This document shows, piece after piece, positions 35,996 through 45,817 of a stretch of 64,000 nt of DNA. Numbering within the stretch: the stretch's first letter is position 1; every line of letters starts with the position of its first letter. The notes below the pieces were generated by a model, which worked only from the letters and a program-made list of their open reading frames with translations, ran no database searches and was not told the origin of the DNA. This DNA comes from Sphingobacterium lactis. GTDB taxonomy: Bacteria; Bacteroidota; Bacteroidia; Sphingobacteriales; Sphingobacteriaceae. The stretch is taken from contig NZ_CP049246.1 of assembly GCF_011046555.1 (NCBI RefSeq), positions 3,658,001 to 3,722,000 on the forward strand, given 5' to 3'. A program made the position numbers and the translations under genes.

Positions 35996-36092
35996 AATTA
36001 TAATAATTTACCCTAAAAATAGAAAACAAAATTTATTATATCACAATAAAATAAAAAAACTGTTAATACTTTATTTATCTCTTAAAACTAAA

Positions 36093-36117
36093 AAAGGACG
36101 ATATCACATCGTCCTTT
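36093..36117 (-). terminator. Terminator after the 36240-36740 gene
   Basis: Perfect ten-base arms AAAGGACGAT / ATCGTCCTTT, loop ATCAC, T run on the minus strand; 120 bases beyond the stop. Confidence 0.8.
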
Positions 36118-36239
36118 CCTAATTGTTTTACCTAATAACCTTTTAAATCACCAAACAATTTATTGAAACAAATTACTTGGTGTAAAGGTAAGGCAGTCTC
36201 TTAAAGTTACTGTTAAGTAAAAATTAAAAAATAAATTTA

Positions 36240-36740
36240 TTAGCGGGCCCTAGCGGTCGCCAACATCCGAACAACCTCATCAATGGTGGATTGCCCAGCC
36301 TCAACCATTTTGGTAGGGCCACTGAAATCCGGCTCAAAGGTTACCGTCTTGGATTTTTCCTTGTAATTGTAGGTCAGTTTATAACGCGGCACACGCAGCC
36401 CCGGTTTGCGGGTGTTTGGATCACCCAACATCTCATCTGGCAGGTTCCAGAACCCTAATTCCTGTGCCTTACGGTGCAAGAATAGCAAATCATCGTTGCG
36501 CAGTTTCAACGTATCCTTCACCAAAGCATTCTCTTTGGTCAGGTAATCGTACTGCATAGTTTTGGAATCGTAATGATTCAGCATGGAATCTGGAAAACCG
36601 TAGGTAATCTCAATGGATTCAAAGTCCGAAAAACGATAAGGAGCGTTTTTCACCATTGCGGAATAATAATACACACAATAGATGAGGAAAGGGACAATGA
36701 TACAAAGACCTAAAAAGATTTTTTTCGTTCTTTCTGACAT
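36240..36740 (-). CDS. Membrane-anchored hypothetical protein
   Basis: A 166-residue protein with one N-terminal hydrophobic helix (IFLGLCIIVPFLIYCVYYY) preceded by basic residues and no cleavage site, so the rest should face the periplasm. The exposed part has a beta-rich layout (ESIEITYGFPDS, YKLTYNYKEKSKTVTFEP) and a final helix. No family recognised. Monocistronic with own terminator. Confidence 0.7.
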   Translation of the reverse strand: MSERTKKIFLGLCIIVPFLIYCVYYYSAMVKNAPYRFSDFESIEITYGFPDSMLNHYDSKTMQYDYLTKENALVKDTLKLRNDDLLFLHRKAQELGFWNLPDEMLGDPNTRKPGLRVPRYKLTYNYKEKSKTVTFEPDFSGPTKMVEAGQSTIDEVVRMLATARAR

Positions 36741-36837
36741 GATATTTTAAAATGTGCACAAAAATAGGCAATTCCCTATATATTCCGCTCTTTAATTGGA
36801 ATTATCACCTATTATGACATACAGGATGCAAAACACA

Positions 36838-37425
36838 TCAGCTTTTAGGTGTTCCGGCACGTTTGAGGTATTTGCCGTACCAGCTATCACTCAGATTGGA
36901 AATGATGACACCCTTGCGGGTAGAGACATGCACAAACTTGCCGTTATGGAGATAAATGCCCACATGGTCTATATTCCGGCCACCAAAGGAAAAGAAAACC
37001 AGATCCCCCTCCTTCAACTGGCTTTCGTATTTACGCTTGACCTGCTCTGCCATATCACGTGATGTACGGGGAAGGTCCTTATTGTAGATCTTGGTGTACA
37101 ACATGCTGACAAACCCGGAACAGTCTACACCGCGTTTGTCCATCCCACCCATCCGGTGCGGTGTGCCCATCCATTCATCGATCATAAAATAAAGATTCTT
37201 ATTATCCAGCTCCTTTGTCTTCACGCCAAGCAGTTCCGCGTAGTTTTCCAACTTGTTGCCGGAATAGGCCTTATTGCGCGCATCACTGGCATCCGAGATC
37301 GGCGCCCCTTTTTTCGGGTTCACACTGCCATAGGAAACCTTGGACGAGGTCTTGCGCTTCGCCCCACAGGAACTGAACAGCAACACCGAAACCAGTAAAA
37401 AGAAAAATCCGTATTTAAATTTCAT
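36838..37425 (-). CDS. NlpC/P60 cell-wall hydrolase lipoprotein
   Basis: A 195-residue lipoprotein from the ATG beginning MKFKYGFFFLL; lipobox LLFSSC. The C-terminal 115 residues are an NlpC/P60 papain-like domain: catalytic Cys in RGVDCSGFVSML, His in DHVGIYLHNGKFVH and the third residue in the following strand (VIISNL). Such enzymes cut the D-Glu to diamino-acid bond of peptidoglycan stem peptides. The extended version from 37518 would add 31 residues without a signal and is rejected. Monocistronic. Confidence 0.93.
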   Translation of the reverse strand: MKFKYGFFFLLVSVLLFSSCGAKRKTSSKVSYGSVNPKKGAPISDASDARNKAYSGNKLENYAELLGVKTKELDNKNLYFMIDEWMGTPHRMGGMDKRGVDCSGFVSMLYTKIYNKDLPRTSRDMAEQVKRKYESQLKEGDLVFFSFGGRNIDHVGIYLHNGKFVHVSTRKGVIISNLSDSWYGKYLKRAGTPKS

Positions 37426-37674
37426 GAAACCTCCGATACCAAAATTATCTATTAAGAAATCTCCCTCACAACCAGAAGTTTTCCACAGATGTGACTTACT
37501 TCTTCTTCCCTCCAACACAATATAGGCAGAAATAGCTAGAAATGCCCTTTTCTAACTAGAATGTGGCATTAAAACAACGTTGACCTTCCTCGTGAAAAGT
37601 CGCCATTATCTGAAAATTGTCATCAAGGGTGGAATTGTTAGGGGCATTAATATATTTTCACCAATTTTGCGCAC

Positions 37675-38562
37675 ATGAATAAAACCAAGGGGGCAATTGC
37701 GGTTTTCCTAGGAGCTGCAAGCTTTGGAATCCTTTCCACATTCGTCAAAAAAGCGTATGAACAAGGCTACAACCTAGCCGAAGTCACGGGTATCCAAGCT
37801 CTTTTGGGCGCTTTATTTCTATGGTTACTTTGGGGTATCCTTTCCGGAATGGGAAGGACCGTCCAGCAGCAGGGCAGCAGCGCAAAGTGGAAGATCCTGC
37901 TTAGCGGTATCAGCACGGGTACGGTAAGTATACTGTATTACAAATGTGTACAGTTAGTTCCAGCATCCCTGGCCATTGTCCTGCTCATGCAGTACATCTG
38001 GATCGGGCAGATTATCGAGATGATCTTCTTTAAGGAGAAGCCCCAGCTGAGCCAAATCATAGTGATTGTCGCCATCCTTGCCGGAACGGTCCTGGCAACG
38101 GGCATGCTGGAGGAACCCTTGGCAAACTTTTCACTGGAAGGCATCATCTATGGGATGCTGGCAGCGACAGCCTATTCGGTATTCATGATCGTGAATGGCC
38201 GGGTGGGGAATGATTACCATCCCATCCATAAAAGTGCCATGATGATCACAGGCGCTTTCGTGCTGATTGCCATCACTTTGCAGCCCGTTGGCCTACTTAA
38301 AGCCGATATTTTCACCGGCATTCTCCCCTACGGCTTGCTTCTTGCACTTTTCGGCACGGTCATTCCGCCCCTCCTTTTTGCCTATGGCATGCCCAAGGTC
38401 GGGTATTCCCTTGGCGCTGTCCTCAGTGCCGTTGAATTGCCCGTTGCGGTCTGCATGTCCTACCTCGTGCTCCATGAGTCCGTAAGCTGGCTGAAATGGA
38501 TTGGTGTTCTATTTATTCTGCTAACCATCTTTTGGAAGAACAAATTCAAAACAAATCAATAA
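37675..38562 (+). CDS. DMT-superfamily (EamA) transporter
   Basis: A 295-residue inner-membrane protein with ten predicted helices in two EamA halves (first half about 7-135, second about 150-290; GTVSILYYKCVQLVPASLAIVLL in the first, LFGTVIPPLLFAYGMPKVG in the second). EamA proteins export metabolites or amino acids; the substrate cannot be told. It is divergent from NlpC/P60 across 249 bases and precedes the phosphate transporter by 98 bases. Confidence 0.9.
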   Translation: MNKTKGAIAVFLGAASFGILSTFVKKAYEQGYNLAEVTGIQALLGALFLWLLWGILSGMGRTVQQQGSSAKWKILLSGISTGTVSILYYKCVQLVPASLAIVLLMQYIWIGQIIEMIFFKEKPQLSQIIVIVAILAGTVLATGMLEEPLANFSLEGIIYGMLAATAYSVFMIVNGRVGNDYHPIHKSAMMITGAFVLIAITLQPVGLLKADIFTGILPYGLLLALFGTVIPPLLFAYGMPKVGYSLGAVLSAVELPVAVCMSYLVLHESVSWLKWIGVLFILLTIFWKNKFKTNQ

Positions 38563-38660
38563 ATTCTGAGCTTTTTCCACTATACTTGCATATTTTATTT
38601 AAGTAGCAAATACATATTAACCCCATTGCCTAAGAAATGGGACAAAAATGAAATTTTACT

Positions 38661-40928
38661 ATGGAGAATTACCTTTATCTCGTATTAATCACATTAGCTA
38701 TTTTAGCAATTATCGATTTAATGGTTGGTGTCAGCAATGACGCTGTCAATTTCTTAAACTCGGCAATAGGCTCTAAAGCGCTCCCATTCAAGAGCATCAT
38801 GATCATCGCCAGCCTCGGGATCCTCTTTGGTTCCGTATTTTCCAGCGGCATGATGGAAATCGCCCGAAGCGGTATCTATGTCCCCGGCAAATTCTCCTTC
38901 GATGATGTCATAACGATATTCCTGGCCGTCATGCTCACGGATATTATCCTGTTGGATATCTTCAATTATTTCGGTCTTCCGACCTCAACAACGGTATCCA
39001 TCGTCTTTGAACTCTTGGGTGCAGCCGTGTGTCTTGCCGCCTATAACATTGTTATTTCGGATGGATCTTGGTCGACCCTATCTTCGTACATCAATACGGA
39101 AAAGGCCTCAGAAATCGTCTACAGTATACTCCTCTCTGTTGTCATATCCTTTACCGTGGGTATGCTCGTACAGTATATTTCCAGGGTATTATTTACCTTC
39201 CAGTTCGAGAAGAAACTAAAGACCATCGGTGTCTTTTTCGGCGGTATCGCTATGGCTTCGATCTCCTACTTCATCTTGATCAAAGGCCTGAAAGGTGTAT
39301 CCTTTATCGGTTCTGAAGTAAAGGATTGGGTATCGACACATGAATTGTTGCTCTTGGGTGGCTCATTTGTGGTGTTCACCATTGTCAGCTACATCATCAA
39401 CCTGTTGGGTTACAACATCCTGAAGGTGATCATCGGTATCGGTACATTTGCACTGGCGCTATCCTTCGCAGGTAACGACTTGGTGAACTTTATTGGTGTA
39501 CCAGTAGCTGCCGTACAGACAATCGATATTTTCCAGGCAGCACCGGGTGCTGATCCCGATACATTCACAATGGGCGCTTTGGCTTCATCCGACATTGTCG
39601 CTCCGACCTGGATCTTACTTGCTGCAGGGATTATCATGGTCATTACGCTTTGGACGTCCAGAAAAGCAAAAACGGTAATCGAAACGGAAATGAGCCTGTC
39701 CAGCCAAGGGGACGGCAATGAGAAGTTTAAATCCAATATGCTTTCCAGAAGCATTGTCCGGAGCTTTATCAAAGTCGGTTCCGGCTTGACCTACCTGATG
39801 CCACGCACGTTGCAGGCGAGCATCGACAAGAAATTCGAGAATCCGATGTTGGATGCCCACAAGCAGAAAAAACGCAGCAAGGATGAACCTATGTTCGATA
39901 TGATCCGTGCGTCCGTTAACCTGATGGTGGCAAGTAGCCTGATCGCTTTGGGTACATCCATGAAACTACCGTTGTCCACAACTTATGTAACCTTTATGGT
40001 GGCCATGGGTTCGGCATTCGCTGACCGTGCATGGGGCCGGGAAAGTGCAGTATACCGTGTTTCCGGCGTATTCCACGTCATCGGGGGATGGTTCGTAACA
40101 GCGGGTTGTGCCTTCGGTGGTGCCGTAATTTTCGCCTACTTCCTGAAAATCGGTGGCATCGTCAGCTTTGTTGGTGCGCTCATTGTACTTGCGCTATTGC
40201 TGTACAGGAATGCGAAAAGCCACGATAAGAAAATCAAAGCCAAAGCATTGCAGGAACTTAATTTGGAAAAAGGTGATATCATCGGCTTGCAGCAGGTTAT
40301 CGAAACAAGTGCACAGCAGATCAGTGACACCTTCTCCAAGACCAATATATTCTACAAGGAAGCCATTGACTCCTTGATCAAGGAGGACCTGGTCTCCCTG
40401 ACGGCCAATAAGAAATTGGTGAAAAAGTTGCAGAACGAATTGAATTCCACGAATAATGCCATGTATGATTTCATCCGGAATCTGGATGACACGTCCGTAA
40501 AGGGTTCCCGGTATTACATCATTTCCCTGGGTTACCTGCAGGATATGGCCGAGAATTTAGGGGTGATCAATTCCAATGCGATGAACCATGTTGACAATAA
40601 CCACAAGCCACTGCGCATCAGCCAGGCCAAGGACCTGAAATATGTTGCGGAACGGATTGCCGATTGGTTCTCGCAGATCAACATGACCTATAAACGCCTG
40701 GACTTCACGAAGATCGATGAGATCATCAAGGAACGTGATACCATTCAAGAATATATCAACAACCTGTTGGACAAACAGATCGACCGCATCCGTACTTCGG
40801 AGAACAGCCCGAAGAACAGCAGATTGTATTTCTCCATACTATTGGAAACGAATGAGTTGATCAGTTCCACTTTTAAGTTATTGCGCCTGCACAAGGAGTT
40901 CGATAGCTTTAGAAGGAGAAATGGATAA
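38661..40928 (+). CDS. PiT-type inorganic phosphate transporter with C-terminal PhoU-like tail
   Basis: A 755-residue protein. The first ~530 residues are a PiT (PF01384) permease: the repeated signature appears as VGVSNDAVNFLNSAIGSKAL near the N-terminus and ALSFAGNDLVNFIGVPVAA in the middle, with SSLIALGTSMKLPLSTTYV in the second half. It should move phosphate with a cation. The last ~220 residues are helical and charged, with the feel of a PhoU domain (DTFSKTNIFYKEAIDSLIKED, YYIISLGYLQDMAENLG). The fusion suggests self-regulated uptake (inference). Confidence 0.9.
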   Translation: MENYLYLVLITLAILAIIDLMVGVSNDAVNFLNSAIGSKALPFKSIMIIASLGILFGSVFSSGMMEIARSGIYVPGKFSFDDVITIFLAVMLTDIILLDIFNYFGLPTSTTVSIVFELLGAAVCLAAYNIVISDGSWSTLSSYINTEKASEIVYSILLSVVISFTVGMLVQYISRVLFTFQFEKKLKTIGVFFGGIAMASISYFILIKGLKGVSFIGSEVKDWVSTHELLLLGGSFVVFTIVSYIINLLGYNILKVIIGIGTFALALSFAGNDLVNFIGVPVAAVQTIDIFQAAPGADPDTFTMGALASSDIVAPTWILLAAGIIMVITLWTSRKAKTVIETEMSLSSQGDGNEKFKSNMLSRSIVRSFIKVGSGLTYLMPRTLQASIDKKFENPMLDAHKQKKRSKDEPMFDMIRASVNLMVASSLIALGTSMKLPLSTTYVTFMVAMGSAFADRAWGRESAVYRVSGVFHVIGGWFVTAGCAFGGAVIFAYFLKIGGIVSFVGALIVLALLLYRNAKSHDKKIKAKALQELNLEKGDIIGLQQVIETSAQQISDTFSKTNIFYKEAIDSLIKEDLVSLTANKKLVKKLQNELNSTNNAMYDFIRNLDDTSVKGSRYYIISLGYLQDMAENLGVINSNAMNHVDNNHKPLRISQAKDLKYVAERIADWFSQINMTYKRLDFTKIDEIIKERDTIQEYINNLLDKQIDRIRTSENSPKNSRLYFSILLETNELISSTFKLLRLHKEFDSFRRRNG

Positions 40929-40964
40929 GCTTTGCTAATGGATCTCATAAGGGATCCATAGCGA

Positions 40965-41012
40965 GAGGCCCCAATGTTCGGTTTGCATGCAGCATCCGGA
41001 CATTGGGGCCTC
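40965..41012. terminator. Strong terminator between phosphate transporter and mtaB
   Basis: Seventeen-base arms beginning GAGGCCCCAATGT, one mismatch, loop of about 14 bases. It serves the + strand transporter and, as mtaB converges from the right, possibly both. A smaller ATGGATC/GGATCCAT dyad precedes it at 40939-40960. Confidence 0.85.
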
Positions 41013-41046
41013 TTCGTATAATGTTATAGGTGTATTTATTTCTCTC

Positions 41047-42369
41047 TTAGGAATGCGAATGGGTGAAAACCTGCTCTTCGATATCCACATCGCCATTCTC
41101 CGAGATGCTCAGGAATTTGACCGGTACCACCTCGTTCACCAATAATGGATCATATGGCGTACGCACCTTCACATAATTCTTCGAAAAGCCATGCATGTAG
41201 CCATCTTTCACATCCCCCTCGAACAACACTTCATCTTCAGACTGCAGTTGTGATTCGTAGAATGCGCGGCGTTTCTTTTCCGACAGGATATGCAACATCT
41301 TGCTGCGATCACTTCGTTGTGCTCCCGGCACTGCGCCTTCCATCTGGGCAGCAATGGTATTTTCACGTTCCGAATAGGTAAAGACATGCAGATAAGAAAT
41401 GTCCATATCATTCAGGAAATTGTAGGTGTCGATAAAATCTTCACGGGTTTCACCGGGAAATCCAACGATCACATCTACACCGATACAGCAATTCGGCATC
41501 AGGGATTTGATCTTGGCTACGCGCTCTGCATAGAGTTCGCGCTTGTAACGGCGGCGCATCTGTGCGAGTACTTTATTGTTTCCGGATTGTAACGGCATAT
41601 GGAAATGCGGCACAAAACGTTTGGACTGCGCCACGAATTCGATGATCTCATTGGTCAACAGATTGGGTTCAATGCTGGAAATCCGAATGCGATCGATACC
41701 CTCCACGTCATCCAATGCTTTCACCAAGTCTACAAAACGGTCCTGACGTTTACCATCGCGAACGCCAAAATCGCCGATATTAACACCGGTCAAGACAATC
41801 TCTTTCACACCGGAAGCAGCGATTTCCTGGGCTTGGCGTACGATATCGTCGATATGTCCCGAACGGCTGGCCCCGCGGGCCAACGGAATCGTACAGAAGG
41901 TACAGGAATAGTCACATCCGTCCTGCACTTTCAGGAAAGTACGCGTACGGTCGCCTATGGAAAAAGCCGATACGAACTGATGGGTCTCATCAATCGGCGC
42001 ATTGTGCACGACGGCCTTTTCATTCTTGGTCAAATCATTGATATGCTCAATGATATTGAATTTCTCTGCAGCTCCCAACACCATATCTACCCCCGGGATC
42101 TCGGAAATCTCCTTCGGTTTAAGCTGCGCATAGCAACCAACAATGGTGATATAGGCATTCGGTGAGTGCTTCAGGGCTTCCTTTACGACCTTTCTACACT
42201 TCCTATCGGCATGATCCGTCACCGAACAGGTATTGATCACATACACATCCGCCTCACTGTTGAAAGGCGTCGTTTCGTACCCCGCATCGTTAAAAATACG
42301 GCCAATAGAGGATGTCTCTGAAAAATTCAGCTTACAGCCCAACGTATAGAAAGCAACTTTTTTTCCCAT
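41047..42369 (-). CDS. mtaB: tRNA t6A37 methylthiotransferase MtaB
   Basis: A 440-residue radical-SAM enzyme that converts t6A37 to ms2t6A in tRNAs reading ANN codons. N-terminal UPF0004 domain with three cysteines (TLGCKLNF, NTCSVTDHADRKC, VGCYAQ), radical-SAM motif CDYSCTFCTIP (CxxxCxxC), GVNIGDFG, and a C-terminal TRAM domain. The start MGKKVAFYTLGCKLNF at 42369 is preferred over an upstream ATG at 42381. MiaB is excluded by the overall pattern (CKLN with SSIG), though the two are related. Confidence 0.93.
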   Translation of the reverse strand: MGKKVAFYTLGCKLNFSETSSIGRIFNDAGYETTPFNSEADVYVINTCSVTDHADRKCRKVVKEALKHSPNAYITIVGCYAQLKPKEISEIPGVDMVLGAAEKFNIIEHINDLTKNEKAVVHNAPIDETHQFVSAFSIGDRTRTFLKVQDGCDYSCTFCTIPLARGASRSGHIDDIVRQAQEIAASGVKEIVLTGVNIGDFGVRDGKRQDRFVDLVKALDDVEGIDRIRISSIEPNLLTNEIIEFVAQSKRFVPHFHMPLQSGNNKVLAQMRRRYKRELYAERVAKIKSLMPNCCIGVDVIVGFPGETREDFIDTYNFLNDMDISYLHVFTYSERENTIAAQMEGAVPGAQRSDRSKMLHILSEKKRRAFYESQLQSEDEVLFEGDVKDGYMHGFSKNYVKVRTPYDPLLVNEVVPVKFLSISENGDVDIEEQVFTHSHS

Positions 42370-42496
42370 GATATTTTGCAAAAATACATAAAATGAAGCA
42401 AATTGTTAATTGTAAGTGTTATGTTGAAAAATTGTGAGATTCCAATGATTTAAAAATGGGTATCTTCGTAGCTAATCAAAAAACAGGACAAATCCC

Positions 42497-43318
42497 ATGA
42501 AACAGTATTTAGATCTCCTCGAACATGTCTATACCCACGGTGTGGAAAAAACTGATAGAACAGGTACAGGCACGAAAAGTGTGTTCGGATACCAAATGCG
42601 TTTCAACTTAAAGGAAGGATTTCCCTTGGTGACGACGAAGAAGTTACACCTGCGGTCCATTATCCATGAGCTCATCTGGTTTCTGAAGGGGGAAACGAAT
42701 ATCCAGTACCTGAAGGAAAACGGCGTCAGTATCTGGGATGAATGGGCGGATGAAAATGGCAACCTCGGGCCGGTCTATGGTTCGCAATGGCGATCCTGGC
42801 CAACGCCGGACGGCCGACACATCGACCAGATCACGCAGGTCATCCAGCAACTGAAGAATTCGCCAGATTCCCGTCGGATCATCGTATCGGCATGGAATGT
42901 GGCTGAAATCGAAAACATGGCGTTGCCGCCGTGTCACGCCTTTTTCCAATTTTATGTCGCTCCCGTACAACCTGAGAAGGGAATATTGAAGCCCCAATTG
43001 TCCTGCCAGCTGTACCAACGCAGTGCGGATATCTTTTTGGGTGTTCCGTTCAACATCGCTTCCTATGCCCTATTGACCATGATGGTCGCCCAGGTATGCG
43101 ATATGGAAGCAGCTGAGTTTATCCATACACTCGGCGATGCCCATATCTACAGCAACCATTATGAGCAGACGGAACTGCAATTGAGCCGCGACCCGAAACC
43201 GTTGCCGACCATGCAGATCAACCCGGAAGTCAAATCCATATTCGACTTTAAATTCGAGGATTTTGAACTGCAGAACTACGAACATCACCCACATATCAAA
43301 GCACCTGTTGCCGTTTAA
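42497..43318 (+). CDS. thyA: Thymidylate synthase
   Basis: A 273-residue classical ThyA converting dUMP to dTMP with methylenetetrahydrofolate as one-carbon donor and reductant. Motifs: [11 protein letters not shown], the [12 protein letters not shown] phosphate-binding arginine pair, catalytic Cys in [13 protein letters not shown], and [20 protein letters not shown]. Length is close to the E. coli enzyme. The folA gene starts 22 bases after it, so the dihydrofolate it produces is reduced by its co-transcribed partner. Confidence 0.97.
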   Translation: MKQYLDLLEHVYTHGVEKTDRTGTGTKSVFGYQMRFNLKEGFPLVTTKKLHLRSIIHELIWFLKGETNIQYLKENGVSIWDEWADENGNLGPVYGSQWRSWPTPDGRHIDQITQVIQQLKNSPDSRRIIVSAWNVAEIENMALPPCHAFFQFYVAPVQPEKGILKPQLSCQLYQRSADIFLGVPFNIASYALLTMMVAQVCDMEAAEFIHTLGDAHIYSNHYEQTELQLSRDPKPLPTMQINPEVKSIFDFKFEDFELQNYEHHPHIKAPVAV

Positions 43319-43339
43319 CAAAAACACTGATTAAAGTCC

Positions 43340-43837
43340 ATGAGTCAACCAACACTGACATTAATAGTAGCCGCCGCTGAAAACAACGCAATCGGTAAGA
43401 ACAACGAGATGCCTTGGCATCTGCCCAATGACTTCAAGTATTTCAAATCCACAACGATGGACCATTCCATCGTGATGGGAAGGAAAACTTTTGAATCCAT
43501 TGGCAAGCCACTTCCCGGAAGACGTAACATCGTCATCACCCGTCAGAACGATTTCCGTGCGGAGGATGTGGATGTCGCCAACAGCATTCAGGATGTGATG
43601 AACTATTGCCGCGATGAAAAAGAAGTTTTCATTATCGGAGGCGCCAATATCTATAAACAGACGCTTCCCTTAGCGAATACGGTTCACCTGTCCCGGGTGC
43701 ATACGACCATTCCGGATGCGGATGCCTTCTTCCCAGAACTCCCTGAACAGGATTGGAAACTGGTCAGTTCGGATCCGCACCAGAAGGATGAGAAGCATGC
43801 ATTCGACTACACTTTTGAAGTTTACACTAGAAAATAA
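43340..43837 (+). CDS. folA: Dihydrofolate reductase
   Basis: A 165-residue NADPH-dependent DHFR. Conserved: AIGKNNEMPWHLPNDFKYFK (Met20-loop Trp and the substrate-binding Asp in LPND), MGRKTFESIGKPLPGRRNIV, IIGGANIYKQTLP and a C-terminal beta strand. Pairs with thyA in a 22-base-spaced operon. A terminator follows immediately. Confidence 0.97.
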   Translation: MSQPTLTLIVAAAENNAIGKNNEMPWHLPNDFKYFKSTTMDHSIVMGRKTFESIGKPLPGRRNIVITRQNDFRAEDVDVANSIQDVMNYCRDEKEVFIIGGANIYKQTLPLANTVHLSRVHTTIPDADAFFPELPEQDWKLVSSDPHQKDEKHAFDYTFEVYTRK

Positions 43838-43865
43838 GGGAACCATTTCTTTGGCTTCCCTTTTT
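43836..43865 (+). terminator. Terminator of the thyA-folA operon
   Basis: Stem AAGGGAA(CC) / (GG)CTTCCCTT with a short loop and T5. Confidence 0.85.
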
Positions 43866-43881
43866 ACGTTATATTAAAACC

Positions 43882-45627
43882 ATGATGAACAGCAACATTC
43901 ACTTTCAACTTTCTTTTATCGAACCACAGGCGCACTATGTCGAAGTGACCATGCAGATCAACGGCATTGTTCAGGATTTCCTGGACTTAAAGATGCCGGC
44001 TTGGACACCAGGCTCCTATCTGATCCGTGAATTCGCCAAGAATATTGAACAAGTTGCTGCTCATGATCCCGATGGGAATCCTTTGCGCATCTTCAAGACC
44101 AAGAAGAATACTTGGCGCGTTGAAACCACATCCGGGAATGCCCTGGTAACCTACCGGGTGTACAGTTTTGAACGATCGGTCCGCACCAATTTGGTGGATG
44201 ATCAGCATGCTTTCATCAGTCCCGCAGGAACTTTCCTCTATGTAGATGGGTACCTCGACCATGAAAGCACCGTGGAAGTTATCCTGCCAGCGCAATGGAA
44301 GAAAATATCGACAGGTCTTGCGCCCGTAGCGGGCAAGGACCATGTCTTTTTCGCAGAGAATTTTGATATCCTCTACGATTCGCCATTGGAGATCGGTAAC
44401 CAGGATACCTGGACGTTCGTTGCGGCCGGTATTCCGCATGAATTTGCCATGGTCGGAACGGCAGACTATAACAAGGAACAACTGAGCCAGGATATTACCA
44501 AAATCGTAGAGGTGGAAACCGCGCTGTGGGGTTCCAACCCGAACGACCGGTATGTGTTCATTACGCACAACTACCAGAGTGCGCACGGTGGTTTGGAGCA
44601 CTTGAATTCGACAGTCCTTGCTGCTTCCCGTTCCGCTTATTCCAGCCCAATCGGGTACAATAACTTCCTGAGTCTCGTAGCACATGAATACTTCCACCTG
44701 TGGAATGTGAAACGCCTGCGCGCCGAGCACTTGGGACCCTTCAATTATGAAGAGGAAGCCTATACCCCACTGCTATGGATTTTTGAAGGCTTTACCGCTT
44801 ATTACGATAACCTCATCACCCGCCGATGCGGATTCCGTAATGAACAGGAATACCTGAATGAGCTGGTTGTGGAATTCAACCTCGTCCTGAACCGTCCCGG
44901 ACATAAAGTGCAGTCGGTTGGTCTTTCCAGTTTTGACACGTGGATCAAACAGTACCGACCGGATGAAAACTCATCGAATGTCAGCATCTCGTATTACAAC
45001 AAGGGAGCGATGTTGGCCACCATGATCGATATCAGCATCATTGCCCATACGAAGGGCGAAAAACGATTGGATGACGTTTTACGGGCAGCATATAAGCAAT
45101 TCTACCTGATTGAGGACCGCGGCATTACCGAGAAAGAATTCCAGGATCTTGCCGAACAGGTAACGGGTGTATCCCTGCAGGATATCTTTTCCGCAGTATA
45201 TACTACCGAAGAATTGGACTACAATGCGTACTTCAATTTGGTGGGCTACCAATTTATCGATCAGAACAAACTTTCACAAACGCCGAGCCTAGGCATCAAG
45301 GTCAACCATCACGATGGCCGCACGACCATCAAAGGTGTAGACCGCAACTCAGCAGCGTGGACCGATGGATTGAGCGTCGATGATGAGATTATCGCTGTGA
45401 ACAACAACCGCCTAGATCCTATGGGTCGCGAGTTGGACCAAGCCATTACCTTTAGCGCAATTGGTGATACTTTGACTATCCTGGTTTCCAGAGATGGGGT
45501 GATCCGTGAAATCCCGGTTACCCTGAAGGCCAGCGATAAGGTTTCCTACTATATTGAGCGCAATCCGGAAAGTACCGAAGAACAGCGCCGCTTGGGTAAT
45601 ATCTGGCTGTCCCTACAAGAAGGATAA
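43882..45627 (+). CDS. M61-family glycyl aminopeptidase with PDZ domain
   Basis: A 581-residue protein of the M61 family. N-terminal beta domain (about 1-170), then a thermolysin-like catalytic domain with zinc motif AHEYFHLWN (HExxH) and the downstream FEGFTAYYD carrying the third ligand Glu; a C-terminal PDZ domain (about 470-560; SLGIKVNHHDGR, VDDEIIAVNNNRL). Family members cleave N-terminal Gly or Ala. No signal peptide is seen, so the site is probably cytoplasmic, although some homologues are exported. Confidence 0.93.
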   Translation: MMNSNIHFQLSFIEPQAHYVEVTMQINGIVQDFLDLKMPAWTPGSYLIREFAKNIEQVAAHDPDGNPLRIFKTKKNTWRVETTSGNALVTYRVYSFERSVRTNLVDDQHAFISPAGTFLYVDGYLDHESTVEVILPAQWKKISTGLAPVAGKDHVFFAENFDILYDSPLEIGNQDTWTFVAAGIPHEFAMVGTADYNKEQLSQDITKIVEVETALWGSNPNDRYVFITHNYQSAHGGLEHLNSTVLAASRSAYSSPIGYNNFLSLVAHEYFHLWNVKRLRAEHLGPFNYEEEAYTPLLWIFEGFTAYYDNLITRRCGFRNEQEYLNELVVEFNLVLNRPGHKVQSVGLSSFDTWIKQYRPDENSSNVSISYYNKGAMLATMIDISIIAHTKGEKRLDDVLRAAYKQFYLIEDRGITEKEFQDLAEQVTGVSLQDIFSAVYTTEELDYNAYFNLVGYQFIDQNKLSQTPSLGIKVNHHDGRTTIKGVDRNSAAWTDGLSVDDEIIAVNNNRLDPMGRELDQAITFSAIGDTLTILVSRDGVIREIPVTLKASDKVSYYIERNPESTEEQRRLGNIWLSLQEG

Positions 45628-45642
45628 CCCGAGAAAAGAATA

Positions 45643-45672
45643 GCCGGCAATTGCATCTGTGTTGTTGCCGGC
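45643..45672 (+). terminator. Terminator of the M61 peptidase gene
   Basis: Eight-base arms GCCGGCAA / TTGCCGGC with a 14-base loop and a following A5, 15 bases past the stop. Confidence 0.7.
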
Positions 45673-45817
45673 AAAAATATCCGATAGGAATCAAATGCAC
45701 GGGTTTGCGGAGCCACCGAAAGGTAACAACCAAGTTTTTCTTTTTTATACATAGGCACCTGCATGCAAAAACAAATTTCCCTATCTTTATTTCACCTGTC
45801 CAATCCAACCCAAAGAC

